Below the pieces are notes generated by a model. It was not told the origin of the DNA. It made no database searches and was given only the letters and a program-made list of their open reading frames with translations. This document shows, piece after piece, positions 26,013 through 34,666 of a DNA stretch of 64,000 bases. Positions within the stretch are counted from its first letter, which is position 1, and the number at the start of each line of letters is the position of its first letter. The DNA lies in contig NZ_JAPZBC010000001.1 of assembly GCF_027460265.1 (NCBI RefSeq), positions 6,622,001 through 6,686,000 of the forward strand, given 5' to 3'. This DNA comes from Streptomyces sp. WMMC940 (GTDB lineage: Bacteria; Actinomycetota; Actinomycetes; Streptomycetales; Streptomycetaceae). The translations under genes and the position numbers were made by a program.

Positions 26013-26789
26013 ATGAATCCCGACGCCCGCCCCGAGGCCGAACCGGACCGGGGCGAAACCCGCGAGGCGTCCCGTCAGGGCACCGTCGAAGCCCTGCTGC
26101 ACGGTGAGATCGCCGTGCTGACGCTTCGCCGCGAGGCCAAGCTGAACGCCCTCTCCACGCACATGGAAGCGGCCCTGCTGAATGTCTTGGGCGGGGAGCA
26201 GGTGGCCAACAGCCGCGCCGTGGTGGTGACCGGAGGGCCAAGCGTCTTCTCCAGTGGCGCCGACACCACCGAACTCCAGGCGATGACCCCGGAGAGCATC
26301 GCCGCGTATTACCGCTCGACCGGCACCGTGTACGAGAAGTTCGCCGCCCTTCGCCAGCCGACGGTCGCCGCGATCTCCGGCTACTGCCTCGGAGGGGGCC
26401 TGGAACTCGCCCTGGCCGCCGACATCCGGGTCGCTGACTCGACAGCCGCGTTCGGGCTGCCGGAAGTGGGGATCGGCATCCTGCCCAGTTCAGGCGGCGT
26501 GACACGGCTGGTCCGGGCCGTGGGACCGGCGCGGACACGCGATCTGGTGCTGCGGTGCCGACGGATGGACGCCGCTGAGGCACACGCCTGGGGTCTGCTG
26601 AGCGAGGTCACCCAGCCGGGCGCAGCGTGCCTGGATCGGGCGCTGGAGATCGCCGCGGAGATGGCCGCGCACCCGCCGACGGCGGCTTGGGTGGCCAAGC
26701 AGGTGATCACAGCGGCCACCGACGCGCCCCGTGAGAGCGCACTGCTCCTTGAACAACTCGGATACGCGGCGCTGAACGGGATGGGCTGA
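26013..26789 (+). CDS. Enoyl-CoA hydratase/isomerase family protein
   Basis: This 258-aa protein is a crotonase-fold enzyme acting on CoA thioesters. The first oxyanion-hole element is FSSGADTTEL (about residues 77-86) and the second is SGYCLGGGLELALAADIRVA (about 124-143), followed by GLPEVGIGILPSSGGVTRL, where the catalytic glutamate of hydratases (E) is present in PEVG. It is therefore probably an active hydratase or isomerase. The ATG at 26013 follows GGGGAG. It lies 78 nt after the SDR gene and is probably co-transcribed with it. Confidence 0.85.
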   Translation: MNPDARPEAEPDRGETREASRQGTVEALLHGEIAVLTLRREAKLNALSTHMEAALLNVLGGEQVANSRAVVVTGGPSVFSSGADTTELQAMTPESIAAYYRSTGTVYEKFAALRQPTVAAISGYCLGGGLELALAADIRVADSTAAFGLPEVGIGILPSSGGVTRLVRAVGPARTRDLVLRCRRMDAAEAHAWGLLSEVTQPGAACLDRALEIAAEMAAHPPTAAWVAKQVITAATDAPRESALLLEQLGYAALNGMG

Positions 26790-27455
26790 GCAGCCGCGCC
26801 TCGCACGCGTGCCGGGCCGTCCCGTCGTGACGATGCGGCGCACTCGCTCCTGAGCGCGGGTCCTGACAGTCGTGCGGATCCCACTCCGTCAAGCCCTGGG
26901 TCCGGGGGGAGACCGGGTCGGCCGGTCCACTGGAGTGACGCAGGGGGTTCGGTCGTGAGGTAGTGGATGGCCTCGTGTTCGAGACGTTCGGTATCGCGCT
27001 CGATCGCACCGGCCCTGCCGACGGGGTCCTCGCGGGCCCCGATCGCAGGCCGCGTCGCACGCTCGTGCGGTTCGTCGGGGTACTCGCGGGGGGAGGAGAG
27101 ATGATCGGCATCCTTCCGGGTCTTCGGTCTCTCCGTCGACCCCGGGGCGGTTCACACTGCGGTGCGATGCCGCCGCCCCGCACCTTCGGCCGCCGAGTTC
27201 GCGGCCCCGCCGGGGCCGGCCGCCGCCCTCACGGTGATCGGCTTCGTCTGCCGGTGCGAGGCCGTGCGGCGGTCGGCGCCGAGCGGGTCACCTTGTTCTC
27301 CGGCCGCGTCCCGGTCCCGCCTCGCTCACCGCCCCCTCGTCGGCCCGGAACATGCGGTACGGGAGAGGCCCGTGGGCAGTGCCCTGGTCCGCGGCGGGGT
27401 GGACCTCGGCGCGGGCATGTCCGCGGGGCGGCGGGCCTCGCCTGCCCCCGGCAGG
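26790..27455. other. Gene-free stretch
   Basis: No frame in this 666-nt region shows a recognisable domain, a convincing ribosome-binding site or the composition of a real gene. It lies between the end of the enoyl-CoA hydratase gene and the converging end of the alpha/beta hydrolase gene. It may be the right edge of the transferred segment that starts near 22.3 kb. Confidence 0.4.
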
Positions 27456-28286
27456 TCAGCGGCTCCCGTCGAGGATGACGCGTGCGACGAGGGCGGGATC
27501 GTCGTTCATCGGCACATGTCCGCAGCCGGGCAGGCGGACGAGCCGTGCACCGGGGATGGCCTGCTTGGCCCTGATGCCCTGGCGGCGCAGCAGCAGCCGG
27601 TCCCGGGCGCCCCAGGCGACCGTGACGGGGACATCGGGCACGTCGGAGGTGAAACGTACCCGGCGGCCGGCATCGAGCGTCTCACGGAAACCGGCGGCGC
27701 CGCGCAGGGCCAGGGTCTCGGCCACGACCGCCTGCGGTGAACGGCGCCCGGGGCGGGCGTAGATGGTGCTGGTCAGCGCCGCCCGTCCGGCGGCGGTGCG
27801 GGACAGCCGGTCCAGCATGGGCTCGGGCACCAGCCGGGCACCGCGGCGCATGGCGAGCAGCGTGCCGAAGGCGTAGCGGCGCTCGCCCTCCGTCCAGAAC
27901 CCGGCGGGCGAGAGGGCGGTGACCGACCGTACGAGCTTCTCCCGGCCGAGTTCCAGCGCGAGCAGCCCGCCGAGCGAGTTGCCGGCGACATGGGGCCGCT
28001 CGACGCCGAGCGACTCGCAGAGGGCGCCGAGCACGGGGACGACCGTGGAGAGGTGGTACGACATGCCGTGCGGCAGGGCCGGGGACGTGCCGAAGCCGGG
28101 GAGGTCGACCGCGATCACGTCGCGTTCCGGTGCGAGCAGCGGCAGGACCGGCTCCCACGCCTGCCAGTGGTGACCGATGCCGTGCAGGAGCAGGAGCGGT
28201 TCACCTGTGCCGAGACGCTCGTACGACACCGACAGCGTGTGGGGTCCGCCGGGGGCGTCGACCGTGAAAGAGACCTTCGAGACCAT
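27456..28286 (-). CDS. Alpha/beta fold hydrolase
   Basis: The 276-aa product is an alpha/beta hydrolase. The oxyanion-side motif LLLHGIGHHWQAW (about 33-45), the nucleophile elbow AGNSLGG (Ser near residue 103), the acid in AWGARDRLL and the catalytic histidine in LPGCGHVPMNDDP are all in order. It is probably cytoplasmic. The ATG at 28286 is divergent from an ECF41-type sigma gene, a group whose regulated genes are often adjacent enzymes, so this gene is a candidate target. Substrate unknown. Confidence 0.85.
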   Translation of the reverse strand: MVSKVSFTVDAPGGPHTLSVSYERLGTGEPLLLLHGIGHHWQAWEPVLPLLAPERDVIAVDLPGFGTSPALPHGMSYHLSTVVPVLGALCESLGVERPHVAGNSLGGLLALELGREKLVRSVTALSPAGFWTEGERRYAFGTLLAMRRGARLVPEPMLDRLSRTAAGRAALTSTIYARPGRRSPQAVVAETLALRGAAGFRETLDAGRRVRFTSDVPDVPVTVAWGARDRLLLRRQGIRAKQAIPGARLVRLPGCGHVPMNDDPALVARVILDGSR

Positions 28287-28547
28287 GCTGCCGCTCCTGA
28301 CGGTGACTTCATATACGCGTTGTCAGCAACAATTACCGCCCAGTAGGACCCGGGGCAAGAGGGTAGGGCGCAGGGATGCGTCTCAACGTGAGGCCGGGAC
28401 AGAGGCGTTGGTGCCGAGGCGGTGCCTCTCCGCTCCGTCGTCCGGCGCCGGACCGCCGCCCGCGATCGCTCGCGGCGGCCGCGGATGTGGCCGGCGACGC
28501 ACGGGAATCGCCTGGACAACACCGGTGCCGTGGGCTGGGATGAGCAT

Positions 28548-29429
28548 GTGGCAGGCGATACGGCGACCGACGTCTTCGAGACCCACCGCTCCGTGCTGAC
28601 GGGAGTGGCCTACCGCATGCTCGGCCGCTTCACCGACGCCGAGGACGTCGTCCAGGAGGCATGGCTGCGGTGGTCCGCGGCGGACCGCTCCGACGTCCGC
28701 GAGCCCCGCGGGTACCTCGTGCGCGTCACCACCCGGCTCGCCATCGACCGGCTGCGGCAGGCCCAGTCGCGCCGTGAGGCCTATGTGGGGCCATGGCTGC
28801 CCGAGCCCATCGCCACCCGTTCCGGGGCCATCGTCCCCGATTCCGCCGAGCGAGCCGAGCTGACGGAATCCGTCTCGCTCGCCGTGCTCGTGGTGCTGGA
28901 GTCGCTGTCGCCCCTGGAGCGCGCGGTCTTCGTGCTGAGGGAGGCCTTCGGCTTCCCCTACCGCGAGATCGCCACGACCCTCGACCGCAGCGAGGCGGCC
29001 GTACGGCAGCTCGCGGGGCGCGCCCGTCGCCATGTCGACGAGCGCAAGCCGCGGTACGACGTGGACCCGGCCGAGCGCCGCGATCTGACCGAACGGTTCC
29101 TCGCCGCGGCGTCCGGCGGCGACCCCGGGGCGCTGCTCGGCCTGCTCGCCCCCGACGTCCGGCTCGTCGGCGACAGCGGCGGGAAGGCGAAGGCCCCGCT
29201 GCGCGTCCTGGAGTCCGCCGACAAGGTGGGGCGCTTCCTGTTCGCCGTGGCCCAGCGGTCCGTCCCCGGCGCAGAGTTCCGCATCCTCGAACTCAACGGC
29301 GCCCCGGGCCTGCTGGTGCTGGCCGAGGGGAAGCCGCAGACCGTCGTCCAGATCGAGGTCAGGGACGGACGCATCCAGTGCGTCTACATCGTCCGCAACC
29401 CCGACAAGCTCACCGCGCTCACCGCGTAG
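28548..29429 (+). CDS. ECF41-type RNA polymerase sigma factor with SnoaL-like extension (SigJ-like)
   Basis: This 293-aa protein has sigma-70 region 2 (AYRMLGRFTDAEDVVQEAWLRW), region 4 (LSPLERAVFVLREAFGFPY, EIATTLDRSEAAVRQLAGRA), and a C-terminal SnoaL-like domain of about 110 residues. The final NPDKL motif (RNPDKLTAL) is the hallmark of ECF41 sigma factors, where the fused domain controls activity in place of an anti-sigma factor. The GTG at 28548 is preferred because GGGATGAG precedes it and the protein then starts as in homologues; GTG 28530 is an alternative. The divergent hydrolase is a possible target. Confidence 0.88.
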   Translation: MAGDTATDVFETHRSVLTGVAYRMLGRFTDAEDVVQEAWLRWSAADRSDVREPRGYLVRVTTRLAIDRLRQAQSRREAYVGPWLPEPIATRSGAIVPDSAERAELTESVSLAVLVVLESLSPLERAVFVLREAFGFPYREIATTLDRSEAAVRQLAGRARRHVDERKPRYDVDPAERRDLTERFLAAASGGDPGALLGLLAPDVRLVGDSGGKAKAPLRVLESADKVGRFLFAVAQRSVPGAEFRILELNGAPGLLVLAEGKPQTVVQIEVRDGRIQCVYIVRNPDKLTALTA

Positions 29430-29465
29430 CCCCGCGGCACTCGACGCGCGGTGCCCGCCGCGGTG

Positions 29466-29496
29466 GGTGACGGCGGTGGCCTCCCGTGCCGTCACC
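29466..29496 (+). terminator. 9-bp hairpin after the ECF41 sigma gene
   Basis: GGTGACGGC (29466-29474) pairs perfectly with GCCGTCACC (29488-29496) across a 13-nt loop, 37 nt after the sigma factor stop codon. Confidence 0.5.
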
Positions 29497-29601
29497 TCGG
29501 CCGTGCGGCCGGGGCGATGCCGTGTGCGTCCTCCCAGGGCGAGAAACGTCGCGTGAACGCTCTGCGGCAAGTGTCGATTCCCCTGTGTAACCGGCCCAGG
29601 A

Positions 29602-29636
29602 TTGGTCTTGACCAAGGGGGTGGGCCGCCCTATGGT
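29602..29636 (+). promoter_or_regulatory. Near-consensus promoter overlapped by a DasR-like (dre-like) operator
   Basis: TTGACC (29608-29613) and TATGGT (29631-29636) are separated by exactly 17 nt and fit a vegetative HrdB-type promoter. The -35 lies inside the perfect inverted repeat TTGGTC-TT-GACCAA (29602-29615), which resembles the dre consensus ACTGGTCTAGACCA recognised by the GntR-family regulator DasR. The promoter faces the GntR gene at 29714, so repression by that protein or by DasR is likely. Confidence 0.7.
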
Positions 29637-29713
29637 CGCAGAGATAGTGCAGGAACCTTTAATAAACAAGGGCGCGGAAAGCCGCCGGGGTCACGGCGAT
29701 TGCGGAGGACAGG

Positions 29714-30475
29714 GTGGGGACCACGCAGCTGGAATCGGTGCCGGAACCGAAGTACTGGCACCTGAAGACCGTGATCGGCGAGGCACTCGACTCCGACTTC
29801 GCGGTCGGGGAGATCCTGCCCAACGAACGTGAACTCGCCGCCCGGTTCGGCGTCGCGCGGGCCACCCTCCGTCAGGCTCTCGAGCAGTTGGAGCTGGAAG
29901 GCAGGCTGCAGCGCCGCCGCGGTGTCGGTACCACCGTCGCCCCGCCCCGCGTGGGGGTGGACGTCTCCACCTCACCGAACGACTGGCCCGGTGCCGCCGG
30001 AGATGCCTGGCAGGCCGTCGACTGCACCCTGGCCGTGCCGCCCGCCGCCGTCGCGCGGGTACTCGACACGGAGAGCGACGAATCCGTGCACATCGTGCGC
30101 AGGCTCCTCGTCTCGCACGGTCAGCCGGTGGCCGCCGAACTCCTCTACGTCCCGGGCGCCTCCGTGCCCGATCTCTCCGGGATCGACGCCCCCTCCGGTG
30201 CGACCCGTGCCCGCGGGGTGCTGCGTGAGCTGCACCGTCTGACCCTCGAGGGCCAGGACCGAGCCGTCGAGCTCGGCTCGGCACGCGCCGACGACGCCAG
30301 GGAACTGGACCGCCTTCCCGGCGCGCCGGTGCTCGTCGTCACCACCCGCTACTTCTCGGAGCGCCGCACGGCCATCGCGTCGGTCGCGACCTACCGTGCC
30401 GACACCTGCCGGCTGACCTTCGGCGACTCGGGAGACCTGGAGATCCGGCACGACGGCCGGCGCCGCGCCTCCTGA
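29714..30475 (+). CDS. GntR/HutC family transcriptional regulator with UTRA domain
   Basis: The 253-aa product has an N-terminal GntR winged helix (LPNERELAARFGVARATLRQ, about residues 36-55, then LEGRLQRRRGVGTTV) and a C-terminal UTRA ligand-binding domain (about 85-245). HutC/DasR-type regulators of this build sense phosphosugars or other small metabolites. The upstream promoter carries a dre-like operator and the convergent neighbour is a ROK-family protein, both pointing to amino-sugar control. The GTG at 29714 is preceded by GGAGGACAGG. Whether it binds the upstream site itself is inference. Confidence 0.85.
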   Translation: MGTTQLESVPEPKYWHLKTVIGEALDSDFAVGEILPNERELAARFGVARATLRQALEQLELEGRLQRRRGVGTTVAPPRVGVDVSTSPNDWPGAAGDAWQAVDCTLAVPPAAVARVLDTESDESVHIVRRLLVSHGQPVAAELLYVPGASVPDLSGIDAPSGATRARGVLRELHRLTLEGQDRAVELGSARADDARELDRLPGAPVLVVTTRYFSERRTAIASVATYRADTCRLTFGDSGDLEIRHDGRRRAS

Positions 30476-30499
30476 ACGCCGCCCGGCTCCCCGACACGA

Positions 30500-31657
30500 T
30501 CAACGCCGGGCCGTCACCGTGCCCTCGACGGCGAACAGTTGCTCCTCCACATGGTCCAGCGCCAACCGGAGCGCTCCCGTCGCCACAGCCGCTTCACCGA
30601 GCACCGAGAGAGCCACGCGGGGCGGGCGCAGACAGTAGCGGGACAGTTCGTCCCGCAGCGGAGCGAGCACACCGTCAAGCCCCGCGGCCCAACCGCCCAC
30701 CACCACCAGCTCCGGGTCGAGCGCCAGCACCAGCGCCGCCACATCGTGCACCAGCCGCTGGATGAACCGGTCGACCGCCGCCAGCGCCCGCTCGTCACCC
30801 TCGCGGGCCTCGGCGAACACCCTGGCCACCGCCTGCTCGTCCAAGGGATGCAGCGGCTCTCCGGTCGTCGACAGGAGTGTCTCCGGCGTGACGTCCCGGC
30901 CGAGTAGATGCAGAGCGCCGATCTCGCCGGCCGCGCCGCCGTAGCCCCGGTGCAGCCGCCCCCCGATCAACGAACCCGCCCCGGGGCTGAGCCCCGCGAG
31001 GACGAACACGATGTCGTCCGACTCCGTCCCCGCCCCCTTCCAGTGCTCGGCCACGGCAGCCGCGTTGGCGTCGTTCTCCACCAGAACCGGGCACCGGAAC
31101 GACCGCCTCAGCCGCTCGCCCAGGGCCAGCCCCGTCCACCCGGGCAGCGCCGTGCCCAACCGGACCGTGCCGTCCGCCTCGACGATGCCCGGCGTGCCCA
31201 CCCCCACCGCGCGCAGCGAGCTTCTGGCGACCCCGGTCCGCCGCAGTACATCGGCGACGACGGTGCGGACCCGTTCGAGACGGTCGTCCGCACAGGCGGT
31301 CTCGCCCACCTCCCGAGAGCCGGCCCCGATGATCCGGCCGTCGAGACCCGAGAGCAGCGCGGCGACCCGATGGGGACCGATCTCGACACCCAGGAGATGT
31401 CCGGCCTCGGCACGGAACCGGAACCGGCGTGCCGGCCGGCCCTGTCTGCGGGCCTCGCCCTCGTCGGGTCCGGTCTCCACGACCAGTCCGGAGGCGACGA
31501 GCCCTTCCAGGACGCCCTCGACGGTCGGCCGGGACAGACCCGTGATCCGGGTCAGATCGGTGAGAGTGGGGGAGTCCGAACCCCGCAGCGCATGGAGTAC
31601 CACCGCGGAATTGATCCGCCGCAGCAGCGACGGGTCGCCCCCGGTCAGCCGGCCCAC
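30500..31657 (-). CDS. ROK family transcriptional regulator
   Basis: This 385-aa protein has an N-terminal MarR-like helix-turn-helix (TDLTRITGLSRPTVEGVLEG, about residues 33-52) and a ROK kinase-like domain. The sugar-site motif ENDANAAAVAEHW is present and the GYGGAAGEIGALH stretch follows. The family zinc motif CxCGxxGCxE and the GEIGH histidine are absent, so it is probably a pure regulator without sugar kinase activity. The GTG at 31657 is chosen because GGGAGGAC lies directly upstream. It converges with the GntR gene, only 24 nt apart. Confidence 0.85.
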   Translation of the reverse strand: MGRLTGGDPSLLRRINSAVVLHALRGSDSPTLTDLTRITGLSRPTVEGVLEGLVASGLVVETGPDEGEARRQGRPARRFRFRAEAGHLLGVEIGPHRVAALLSGLDGRIIGAGSREVGETACADDRLERVRTVVADVLRRTGVARSSLRAVGVGTPGIVEADGTVRLGTALPGWTGLALGERLRRSFRCPVLVENDANAAAVAEHWKGAGTESDDIVFVLAGLSPGAGSLIGGRLHRGYGGAAGEIGALHLLGRDVTPETLLSTTGEPLHPLDEQAVARVFAEAREGDERALAAVDRFIQRLVHDVAALVLALDPELVVVGGWAAGLDGVLAPLRDELSRYCLRPPRVALSVLGEAAVATGALRLALDHVEEQLFAVEGTVTARR

Positions 31658-31768
31658 GGTGTGTCCTCCCAGCTCGTACACGTGTCTGGCGGATCGTACT
31701 CAATGGCGGCGGGGCCCGGCGAGCACTTCGAGCCATGCCTCAGCGGTCCCGGAGGTGCGGCATCCGGG

Positions 31769-31910
31769 TCAGGACGGGGCGGCGAAGCCGGACTCGTACG
31801 CCGCGATCACCTCCTGGGTGCGGTCCCGGGCGGCGCCCAACTTCGCCAGCACGGCGCTGACATGACGGCCGCATGGGCTGCCTCCGCCGTGCTTGCCGGA
31901 TGTTGGGCGA
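31769..31910 (-). pseudogene. Possible LuxR-type helix-turn-helix C-terminal fragment
   Basis: One minus-strand frame ends with GRHVSAVLAKLGAARDRTQE followed by VIAAYESGFAAPS and a stop, which reads like the last helices of a LuxR-family DNA-binding domain (usual pattern TVxxHVSxVLxKLG). Upstream, homology is lost and a neighbouring frame gives RRIAQHPASTAEA. No complete gene is present. It is probably the tail of a lost regulator. Confidence 0.4.
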
Positions 31911-31970
31911 TCCGCCGCAGGGACGCCTGACAGCCCGCCACATGTCAGTGGGGAAAGGTTTACTGGATCC

Positions 31971-32405
31971 ATGACCATCGCACGGCATCTGGCGACCATC
32001 GACCTGCTGCGCTCCCGGCCCTTCCCCGCGCAGCCGGTCCGGTCGGACGTGGGCACCAGTGCCCCGGGGTACCACACGGCCGAGCTGAGCACGAGCGAGG
32101 AGTTCTGGGACCAGCGGTCGCACATGGATGTCGTCGAGGAGCAGTACGAAGCTGAGCGAGAGGCGCTCGCCACCGTGCTCACCGAACGGTGGGGCCGGCC
32201 CCAGGTCTTCAGCCTGAGGTCGATGCTGACCAGAGCCGTCGAGGAGGAGCACATACCGCAACCCTGGGGTCTGCTGTGCGCATCGGTGCCGGATGTGCAT
32301 CTGTGGCACGTCGACGGACAGTGGGTGGTGCTGGGAGTCTCGAAGTGGGACACCGAACTGCCGTACCAGCTGCTGGCGGTCGTGACCGAGATCGATCCAC
32401 CCTAG
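31971..32405 (+). CDS. Hypothetical protein
   Basis: This 144-aa reading frame starts with ATG at 31971 after a GGGGAAAGG sequence at about 31950. The product is soluble and acidic, with a Trp/Asp-rich C-terminal half (VPDVHLWHVDGQWVVLGVSK) that looks like a compact beta domain. I do not recognise a family or motif. It stands alone between the ROK gene region and mug. Confidence 0.65.
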   Translation: MTIARHLATIDLLRSRPFPAQPVRSDVGTSAPGYHTAELSTSEEFWDQRSHMDVVEEQYEAEREALATVLTERWGRPQVFSLRSMLTRAVEEEHIPQPWGLLCASVPDVHLWHVDGQWVVLGVSKWDTELPYQLLAVVTEIDPP

Positions 32406-32650
32406 GGCCGCAGTGGGGCCACCTTCGACCCGTCGCGACGCCCGGCAAGGGGATCGCGGCGCTGCCGAATCGACCGAACAGGCCCACCACGAGGTCGATC
32501 CGGCGCCTTGCGATCCTTCTCCTCGACCCAGAGGGCAGGGGGATACCCCAGGCACCGTATGCCGCTCCTCGACGGGCAGACCCTGCCGACGCGGCAACAG
32601 ACACCCCATCCCCGAATTGACCCCGCCTGCGGGAGCGCGGTGTCCCGGGC

Positions 32651-33205
32651 TCAGGACCCGGGCGATGCCGCAGCCGTTCGCAGCCGCCCGTACTCCTCCG
32701 CCATGGTCTGCAGCGTCCAGTGGGCGTTGAGCCCACTGGGGTTCGGCAGGGCCCAGATCCGGGTGTCGCCGATCATGCGGTCCTGTGGGCCGATGCGTGC
32801 CCCACGGTCACCGAAGGCCGTACGGTAGGCCGTTACTCCCGCGACGGCCAGCCAGCGGGGACGACAGCGCTCGACCTTTTCCCTGAGGATCCGGCCGCCC
32901 TCGCGGAACTCCTCGTCGGAGAGTTCGTCCGCCCGCGCGGTGGCCCGGGCCGCGACGTTGGTGATGCCGAGGCCGTGAGCCAGCAGTTCGTCCTGCTCGG
33001 ACGGCTTCAGCCGGCGCGCGGTGAAGCCCGACGCGTGGAGCACGGGCCAGAAGCGGTTTCCGGGCCGGGCGAAGTGGTGCCCGGTCGCTGCCGTCATCAG
33101 TCCGGGGTTGATACCGCAGAAAAGGACGGACAGACCGTCCGCGATCACATCGGGGACGAGGCGATCGCGGGCGGCCTCCAGCTCTGCGGCGGTGATCCGG
33201 GGCAT
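32651..33205 (-). CDS. mug: G/U mismatch-specific uracil-DNA glycosylase (Mug/TDG type)
   Basis: The 184-aa product is a family-2 uracil-DNA glycosylase. Motif A is FCGINPGLMTAATGHHFARP (about residues 26-45), with the catalytic Asn of the GINPG motif, followed by NRFWPVLHASGF. Motif B is LPNPSGLNAHW near residue 160. It removes U or T mispaired with G, a common lesion in GC-rich genomes. The ATG at 33205 is 13 nt after the purB stop, so it is probably translated from the purB transcript. Confidence 0.9.
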   Translation of the reverse strand: MPRITAAELEAARDRLVPDVIADGLSVLFCGINPGLMTAATGHHFARPGNRFWPVLHASGFTARRLKPSEQDELLAHGLGITNVAARATARADELSDEEFREGGRILREKVERCRPRWLAVAGVTAYRTAFGDRGARIGPQDRMIGDTRIWALPNPSGLNAHWTLQTMAEEYGRLRTAAASPGS

Positions 33206-33218
33206 GTGCGGGACCGGA

Positions 33219-34652
33219 TCAGAGGATGGAACCCGGCGTGTACGCGGCGGCCTCGGGGTGCTGCTTGGCGATCTCCTCGATACGGGAGACCACCGAGGCG
33301 ACCTGGTCACTCGCCGCACCGGTGAAGGACAGCCTGTCCGCCATCAGCGCGTCCAGCCCGGCGCGGTCGAGCGGAATGCGTTCGTCGGCTGCGAGCCTGT
33401 CCAGCAGCTCGTTCCGTTCGGCGCCCTGCTCGCGCATGGCCAGGGCGGAGGCGACCGCGTGCTCCTTGATGGCCTCGTGGGCGACCTCGCGGCCGACACC
33501 CGCCCGCACGGCGCCCATCAGCACCTTGGTGGTCGCCAGGAACGGCAGGTACCGGTCGAGCTCGCGGGCCACGACCGCGGGGAAGGCCCCGAACTCGTCG
33601 AGCACGGTCAGGAAGGTCTCCAGCAGGCCGTCGAACGCGAAGAACGCGTCCGGCAGGGCGATCCGGCGTACGACCGAGCAGGACACATCGCCCTCGTTCC
33701 ACTGGTCGCCCGCCAGTTCGCCGGTCATCGAGGCGTAGCCGCGCAGGATGACCATCAGGCCGTTGACGCGCTCGCAGGAGCGGGTGTTCATCTTGTGCGG
33801 CATCGCCGAGGAGCCGACCTGGCCCGGCCTGAAGCCCTCGGTGACGAGCTCGTGTCCGGCCATCAGCCTGATCGTCTTCGCCAACGACGACGGCGCGGCG
33901 GCGAGTTGCACCAGCGCCGTGACCACGTCGTAGTCCAGCGAACGCGGATAGACCTGACCCACGGAGGTGAAGGCGTGAGCGAAGCCGAGATGACCCGCGA
34001 TGCGCTGCTCCAGCGCCTCGAGCTTCGCGGCGTCCCCGCCGAGGAGGTCCAGCATGTCCTGGGCCGTGCCGACCGGGCCCTTGATGCCCCGCAGCGGGTA
34101 GCGGGCGAGGAGCTCCTCCACCCGGGAGTGGGCGACCAGCAGCTCGTCGGCCGTCGTCGCGAACCGCTTGCCCAGCGTCGTGGCCTGCGCCGCGACGTTG
34201 TGGGAGCGTCCCGCCATCACCAGCTCGGCGTACTCGGCGGAGAGCCTGCCGAGTCGTGCCAGCACGGCGACCGTCCGGTCCCGCATCAGCTCGAGCGAGA
34301 GCCGGATCTGCAGCTGCTCGACGTTCTCGGTGAGGTCGCGGGAGGTCATCCCCTTGTGCACGTGCTCGTGCCCTGCGAGGGCATTGAACTCCTCGATCCG
34401 CGCCTTGACGTCGTGCCGGGTCACCTTCTCCCGCTCGGCGATCGAGGCCAGGTCGACGTCGTCGAGGACCCGCTCGTAGTCGGCGAGGGCGGTGTCCGGC
34501 ACCTCGATCCCGAGGTCCTTCTGCGCACGCAGCACGGCCAGCCAGAGCTGACGCTCCAGCTTCACCTTGTGCTCGGGGGACCACAGCTCGGCGAGCTCCG
34601 CAGAGGCGTAGCGGCCGGCCAGGACGTTGGGGATACGAGGCTTTGCAGTCAC
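33219..34652 (-). CDS. purB: Adenylosuccinate lyase
   Basis: This 477-aa protein is the purine-biosynthesis lyase that splits SAICAR and adenylosuccinate, releasing fumarate. The fumarase/aspartase superfamily signature GSSAMPHKMN (about residues 280-289) carries the catalytic Ser, and the conserved KGMTSRDLTENV and QATTLGKRF segments are present. The GTG at 34652 gives the standard N-terminus (MTAKPRIPNVLAGRYAS). No ribosome-binding site precedes it. A TAGAAT hexamer ends 8 nt before the start codon, so the message may be leaderless. mug follows after 13 nt. Confidence 0.95.
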   Translation of the reverse strand: MTAKPRIPNVLAGRYASAELAELWSPEHKVKLERQLWLAVLRAQKDLGIEVPDTALADYERVLDDVDLASIAEREKVTRHDVKARIEEFNALAGHEHVHKGMTSRDLTENVEQLQIRLSLELMRDRTVAVLARLGRLSAEYAELVMAGRSHNVAAQATTLGKRFATTADELLVAHSRVEELLARYPLRGIKGPVGTAQDMLDLLGGDAAKLEALEQRIAGHLGFAHAFTSVGQVYPRSLDYDVVTALVQLAAAPSSLAKTIRLMAGHELVTEGFRPGQVGSSAMPHKMNTRSCERVNGLMVILRGYASMTGELAGDQWNEGDVSCSVVRRIALPDAFFAFDGLLETFLTVLDEFGAFPAVVARELDRYLPFLATTKVLMGAVRAGVGREVAHEAIKEHAVASALAMREQGAERNELLDRLAADERIPLDRAGLDALMADRLSFTGAASDQVASVVSRIEEIAKQHPEAAAYTPGSIL

Positions 34653-34660
34653 GTGTACGG

Positions 34661-34666
34661 ATTCTA
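34661..34666 (-). promoter_or_regulatory. Possible -10 box for leaderless purB transcript
   Basis: On the minus strand TAGAAT sits 8 nt before the GTG start codon of purB. That spacing would put the transcription start at or next to the start codon, consistent with the missing ribosome-binding site. The -35 region is poor. Confidence 0.4.
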
